Origin: Spirochaetaceae bacterium | Lineage (GTDB): Bacteria > Spirochaetota > Spirochaetia > Treponematales > Breznakiellaceae | Reading direction: 5' to 3' | Assembly: GCA_031280115.1 (NCBI GenBank) | Contig: JAITHF010000197.1 | Coordinates: 1 to 9,821 of the forward strand | DNA length: 9,821 nucleotides | Shown: positions 7,187 through 9,821 of the stretch, piece by piece | Layout: every line of letters starts with the position of its first letter | Numbering within the stretch: the first letter of the stretch is position 1 | Program-made: the position numbers and the translations under genes | Notes under the pieces: model-generated | Database searches by the model: none | The model's input: only the letters and a program-made list of their open reading frames with translations | Told to the model about the DNA's origin: nothing

Positions 7187-7780
7187 CTATTCCCCGTCCC
7201 TGAAGGCGAATACGGCCTCGCCGGTATTGGACTTGTCAAAAGAAACGTCCTCCCGCCGGCTGCCGGTAAAATTAACCCGGGTGATATTACAGTCAGTAAA
7301 CTCCGTGCGCTGAATATCCGTGTCAATAAACCGGCTGTTATAGAGGTTGGAGTGGGCGAAGCAGCAGTTAAGTATCATGGCCCCGCCGTAGTTGCTGTCA
7401 AGCATCTCCATAGTCTTAAACGCGGTGTTTCTCATGCGCGAGCCTGCGAAGGAGCTGTAGCGCATATCCCCGTCGGCAAAGGCGCATTCAAGGAAATCCG
7501 CCCGGTCAAAAAACAAAAGCCGGCTTAACACCTCCCGGAAGGAGCAGTGCCAGAAGGTCGCGTCCCGGAAGTTGCAGCCGTAGAAACGCCTGCCTGAGAA
7601 GTCAAGGCGTTCAAAGTGCAGCCCCGCGGCGTTGAGGTCCTTGACCGTCTCCCGCTCCTGTATCCACCGGGCGATGCGGGACGCTTCAAGCGGCGGGTCC
7701 ACTGTGTGTATCGCGCAGAGCTGGGAGCCTGAAAGCGCGGCGCGCCCGCATCCGGCGGCGCAGGGCGTTACCGTAAACAT
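7187..7780 (-). CDS. Pentapeptide-repeat protein with N-terminal Cys/His zinc motif
   Basis: A 197-residue protein in two parts. Residues 7-25 hold C7-x3-C11-x10-C22-x2-H25 (CAAGCGRAALSGSQLC, then AIH), a compact probable zinc site. From F56 to F181 runs a strict five-residue periodicity of about 25 pentapeptides, predicted to form a right-handed quadrilateral beta-helix of about six coils. Phe recurs exactly every ten residues (61, 71, 81, 91, 101, 111, 121, then Tyr131, then 141 to 191). Pentapeptide proteins range from DNA-gyrase-protecting mimics to proteins of unknown use; nothing here fixes a role. The open frame extends to 8173, but that part is the out-of-frame shadow of the upstream gene. 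ATG at 7780 with AGGCGG just upstream is the sensible start. It lies 40 bp after the CbiR-like gene and 3 bp before the MBL gene. Confidence 0.85.
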   Translation of the reverse strand: MFTVTPCAAGCGRAALSGSQLCAIHTVDPPLEASRIARWIQERETVKDLNAAGLHFERLDFSGRRFYGCNFRDATFWHCSFREVLSRLLFFDRADFLECAFADGDMRYSSFAGSRMRNTAFKTMEMLDSNYGGAMILNCCFAHSNLYNSRFIDTDIQRTEFTDCNITRVNFTGSRREDVSFDKSNTGEAVFAFRDGE

Positions 7781-7820
7781 AGCCGCCTGCAAGCGGCGCC
7801 TGAACCCGGGGCGCGGCGTT

Positions 7821-8507
7821 TCATGATACCAGGACCGCAAGGCTTTGGGAGACTTCTTCCCATGAAAACACCTCAAGGTTGACGATGCCGTCAAAGCGCC
7901 GGAGATACGGCGCAAGCTCCCTGTACCAGGGCTCGCCTTCAACCAGGGGCCGGTGGTCTTCAAGGCGCTTGTCTTCGGCGGCTTTCTGCCGGTCAATCCT
8001 GTGGAGGTGTATTTCCCGTATCCGCCCCTCATGGCGCTCAAAAAAGCGGGCAGGGCTCTTGCCTTCAAGGAGGAGGTGGCCGCAGTCCATACAGAGGCCG
8101 GTTTCCGCCGGAAGCAGAGGGAGCAGGGCCTCAAGTTTGCGGGGGTGCGTGTTCTCAAGGACGAACCGGCCAATGCCGAACCGGTCGAACCAGGCGTTCA
8201 TAAGCCGCGCTTGAGACGGCGGGTCCTCCCCGGGATGAAGGACGCAGTGCCGCACCAGCGGCATAAGCCGCGCTGCAAGGGCGGCGTGTTCCGGCGCGAG
8301 GGTGTCAGGAAGGTGGGCGGTGAACGCGAAGCGGGTGGAGCAGGCGGCGATACCCTCCCATTCCTGTTCGAGGAGGGCCTCTGTTTCGCGGTTATAAAAG
8401 AAGAACAAGAGTTCAACGCCGGTTATCTCCGGCTTTTCCGCGAGAAACCGGAGGTTTTCAAGATAGGTCCCCGGGATGACCCAGGAAGGGACGCTGAGCG
8501 TATACAT
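7821..8507 (-). CDS. cbiR: CbiR-like cobamide-remodelling phosphodiesterase (AP-endonuclease-2/xylose-isomerase-like TIM barrel)
   Basis: A 228-residue single-domain TIM barrel of the sugar-phosphate isomerase/AP endonuclease 2 superfamily. Candidate metal ligands fall at strand ends: H65 (TAHLPDTL), H91 (LHPG), E118 (LENTH), D141 and H144 (MDCGHLL), H167/H169 (EIHLHR), H185 (DHRPL) and E212 (NLEVF). CbiR enzymes, known from Akkermansia, cleave the lower (nucleotide) loop of cobamides to give a cobinamide-level product that can be rebuilt with another base. The assignment rests on the fold, the short length, the TAHLPDTL region and above all the position 6 bp after cobU. The ATG (8505-8507) is preceded by TAAGG overlapping the cobU stop, so translation is likely coupled. 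Alternative: a generic sugar isomerase/epimerase, which the Gfo/Idh/MocA gene downstream would also fit. Confidence 0.7.
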   Translation of the reverse strand: MYTLSVPSWVIPGTYLENLRFLAEKPEITGVELLFFFYNRETEALLEQEWEGIAACSTRFAFTAHLPDTLAPEHAALAARLMPLVRHCVLHPGEDPPSQARLMNAWFDRFGIGRFVLENTHPRKLEALLPLLPAETGLCMDCGHLLLEGKSPARFFERHEGRIREIHLHRIDRQKAAEDKRLEDHRPLVEGEPWYRELAPYLRRFDGIVNLEVFSWEEVSQSLAVLVS

Positions 8508-8513
8508 AGCGCC

Positions 8514-9029
8514 TTATTTTACCTTGAGGGGGATGCCGGCGATCATGCACTCCACCGAGTCGGCGGCGGCGGCGATTATCCGGTTCGCATGGGCAAGGAG
8601 GGTGTTATAGCGCCGGACATCTTCATCAAAGGGGATATTCCCCAGGCCGGTTTCGTTGCTTACTACGATGCAATTACCCATAGCCTTGACCGCCCTTTCA
8701 AGGATCGGGAGGAAGTCTTGTTCCCGTTTATAGTACATACGGTTATTGACCCACATAGGGAGGCAGTCCACCACGGCGAAGCCGCCGGCTTGGACAAGGG
8801 CTTTATCAAGTTCTAAGGGTTCTTCTATAGTGGTAAACCTGCCGGAGCCGCCCAGGGCGGCGCGTTCTTCTTGGTGCCTGCGGATTCGGCTTTCCATTTC
8901 TCCGTCCAGGGCTTCGGCAGTGGCAACGAAAGCTATTGCCCCGGGCCAGCGTTCAAGGGCGACAGCAAGGGCGCGCCGTGATTTTCCGGCTTTGACTCCG
9001 CCTGTGATGAGCATAATCATAGCCTTCAT
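8514..9029 (-). CDS. cobU: Adenosylcobinamide kinase / adenosylcobinamide-phosphate guanylyltransferase (CobU/CobP)
   Basis: A 171-residue cytoplasmic bifunctional enzyme: it phosphorylates the aminopropanol arm of adenosylcobinamide and then transfers GMP to give AdoCbi-GDP, the acceptor for the lower-ligand nucleotide. P-loop GGVKAGKS (10-17); FVATAEALDGEMESRIRRH (34-52) with H52 at the place of the guanylylated His; IEEP (68-71); VVDCLPMWVNN (86-96); VVSNETGLGNIPFDEDVRR (122-140); and the C-terminal HANRIIAAAADSVECMIAGI region. The length is normal for the family. The frame extends to 9116, but those residues come from repeat DNA. ATG 9029 has AGGGGG about 11 nt upstream; ATG 9020, aligned with the usual MMILVTGG start, and 9014 are alternatives. 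It is first in the operon. No cobalamin-riboswitch B12 box was seen upstream. It indicates salvage of cobinamide or cobamides, since no ring-synthesis genes are in the window. Confidence 0.94.
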   Translation of the reverse strand: MKAMIMLITGGVKAGKSRRALAVALERWPGAIAFVATAEALDGEMESRIRRHQEERAALGGSGRFTTIEEPLELDKALVQAGGFAVVDCLPMWVNNRMYYKREQDFLPILERAVKAMGNCIVVSNETGLGNIPFDEDVRRYNTLLAHANRIIAAAADSVECMIAGIPLKVK

Positions 9030-9056
9030 CTTGAAATATCCCCCTATCCCTGTCAA
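9028..9056 (-). promoter_or_regulatory. Candidate promoter of the cobU operon
   Basis: On the minus strand a perfect TTGACA (9056-9051) is followed after 17 bp by CAAGAT (9033-9028), which matches the -10 consensus at only three of six bases. If used, transcription would begin near 9021. Translation would then have to start at ATG 9020 or 9014, essentially without a leader. The TT of TTGACA also belongs to the arm of the palindrome at 9055-9073, so the -35 abuts a hairpin. A promoter further upstream, inside the repeats, is equally possible. Confidence 0.3.
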
Positions 9057-9073
9057 CCCCCCGAAGGGGGGTT
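9055..9073. repeat. Extragenic palindrome AACCCCCC-GAA-GGGGGGTT
   Basis: Eight perfect base pairs around GAA, the longest of the short perfect hairpins in this window and the same design as 101-117. There is no T run on either side, so it is not a convincing terminator. It lies directly upstream of the cobU operon. Confidence 0.7.
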
Positions 9074-9204
9074 CACGTGCTTCCTGGGGTGAGCGGGTTT
9101 GCGGTTTGAGGCGCAACCCTCACGCGGGGCCTCAGCGCGCTTTGACGGCGCACGGGCGCAAGGCATGAAGCACTAGCAGGGGGTTTGGGGGCAGCCGAAG
9201 GCTG
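9071..9204 (-). repeat. Diverged reverse-oriented copy of the extragenic repeat
   Basis: Read on the minus strand, about 9176 to 9071 follows the order of the repeat at 4246-4341: a GCTTC start, the core GCGCCGTCAAAGCGCG (9151-9136; identical to 21-36), GCTGAGG, a run ending CAAACCC, then CTCACC and an AGGAAGCAC end. Adjacent 9192-9204 is CAGCC-GAA-GGCTG, the counterpart of the palindrome at 4348-4360. The middle portion has drifted, so this is an older copy. Confidence 0.65.
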
Positions 9205-9277
9205 TTTCAGCGGCCAGTTTGCGCTATGAGTCGCAAGACAGGAAGCGCAGGTAAAAAAGTACCCCCAAATAAAACCA

Positions 9278-9821
9278 GCGCCGAAGGCGCAAAAGTCGTA
9301 TGTTAGGGGTGGTTTCCATGAAGGGGCGGGGGGCTTTAGCGCGGTTCGATGGCGTGTGGGCTCACAACAAGAAGCGTTAGTGGGGGGTTTGGGGGGTCTA
9401 TGACCCTCCAAAAAGAAAAAAAGCGCCGGAGGCGCAAACCATAGAAAAAAGAGAGAAGGCGCAGGCGGCGTCCGGTGTGGCGCTTGTGCGTGGTGTTTCC
9501 ATGAAGGGGCGGGGCGTCAGCGCGGTTCGATGGCGTAGAGGCGCATAGCAGGTAGCCTTTGTGGGGGGTTTGGGGGGTCTATGACCCTCCAAAAAAGAAA
9601 AAAAGCGCCGGAGGCGCAGAAATAAAAAGGCGCCGCAGGCGCAAAAGTCATATATTGGGGGTGTTTCCATGAAGGGGCGCGGGGTATTTGGTATGGGCGC
9701 TGCGCTGCGCTTGCGCTTGAAGAGATTTGGGGGGACCAGTCCCCCCAAGCCCCCCATCAGCGGCTACGTGTTGCGAGCCGGTGCGGGGGCGGTGCGGTGT
9801 GCGGGGTTTCCATGAAGGGGC
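9278..9821 (-). repeat. Array of composite extragenic repeat units, continuing past the window edge
   Basis: Four unit starts share TTTCCATGAAGGGGC at 9313-9327, 9496-9510, 9664-9678 and 9807-9821. Units 1 (9313-9436) and 2 (9496-9618) have the same block order: that motif; GCGCGGTTCGATGGCG (9339-9354; 9520-9535); a 27-bp module identical to the reverse complement of 4099-4125 (9383-9409; 9564-9590); an A-rich run; and the hairpin GCGCC-GGA-GGCGC (9423-9435; 9605-9617). Related hairpins GCGCC-GAA-GGCGC (9278-9290) and GCGCC-GCA-GGCGC (9630-9642) precede units 1 and 3, each followed by AAAAGTC. Unit 3 carries instead the palindrome GGGGGGAC-CA-GTCCCCCC (9729-9746). Minus-strand reading frames through this stretch only translate the repeats. 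No gene is seen. Confidence 0.85.

Noticed and set aside
7781..8173. N-terminal extension of the pentapeptide protein to 328 residues
   Set aside because: The added 131 residues are mostly the shadow frame of the CbiR-like gene and lack any domain. The Cys/His motif begins right after ATG 7780.
7953..8816. Long plus-strand frame of 287 codons, and similar antisense frames in 6082-6829
   Set aside because: They are antisense to well-supported genes, explained by high GC content, and show no motifs.
9030..9116. N-terminal extension of CobU
   Set aside because: The extra residues are encoded by repeat DNA and the hairpin at 9055-9073. CobU proteins begin just before the P-loop.
9030..9300. Cobalamin riboswitch upstream of cobU
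   Set aside because: No B12-box-like sequence was found on the minus strand; the region is repeat DNA.
9339..9354. tRNA T-arm (GGTTCGA)
   Set aside because: No acceptor, D or anticodon arms can be drawn around either copy; it is a block of the dispersed repeat.
9381..9400. G-quadruplex from GGGGGG-TTT-GGGGGG
   Set aside because: Only two G runs lie close together; a fold within one strand would need to split each run with no loop. Possible between molecules but not supported.
9073..9757. Two minus-strand reading frames of 112 and 119 codons with repeated peptides such as RPFMETP
   Set aside because: They are straight translations of the extragenic repeat units, are low in complexity, and have no ribosome site or recognisable fold.

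Overview
The window looks like chromosomal DNA of a GC-rich spirochete, most probably a Treponema-type organism such as those of insect guts. This is inferred from gene content and protein style: a dCache/HAMP chemoreceptor, a DUF2804 protein and a cobinamide-salvage operon. No rRNA or marker gene is present to prove it. There are no tRNAs, rRNAs, CRISPR arrays, phage genes or transposase genes. Seven of the eight genes lie on the minus strand; only the VWA gene is on the plus strand.

Layout. 1-115 is repeat-derived spacer. 116-2293 (-) is a methyl-accepting chemotaxis protein, GTG start, strong Shine-Dalgarno, probable sigma70-like promoter at 2378-2406. 2405-2526 holds a nested hairpin/pseudoknot-capable element with three T6 tracts on the plus strand, next to a 44-bp A-rich tract. 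2588-3643 (-) is a DUF2804 protein. 3644-4383 is non-coding: a 21-bp tandem array of palindromes (10 units plus one decayed), then dispersed extragenic repeats. 4384-5505 (+) is a secreted VWA-domain protein, converging with 6 bp between stops on a minus-strand operon.

The operon reads 9029 to 5512: cobU/cobP (adenosylcobinamide kinase/guanylyltransferase), a CbiR-like TIM-barrel protein, a pentapeptide-repeat protein with an N-terminal Cys/His zinc motif, an MBL-fold hydrolase with an altered metal motif, and a Gfo/Idh/MocA oxidoreductase. Gaps are 6, 40, 3 and 58 bp. The first two genes make biochemical sense together: CbiR-type enzymes open the nucleotide loop of scavenged cobamides, and CobU reactivates the cobinamide-level product for rebuilding. 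The roles of the last three genes in this context are unknown.

9030-9821 has no credible gene. It is packed with a composite repeat whose modules also occur, in inverted orientation, at 4099-4341 and 14-36, so related repeats flank the VWA gene and operon. Ten extragenic hairpins across the window share a C(GNA)G triloop, with GNA on one strand or the other. The most unusual signals here are non-coding: the 21-bp palindrome array, the C(GNA)G hairpins and the structured element at 2405-2526.
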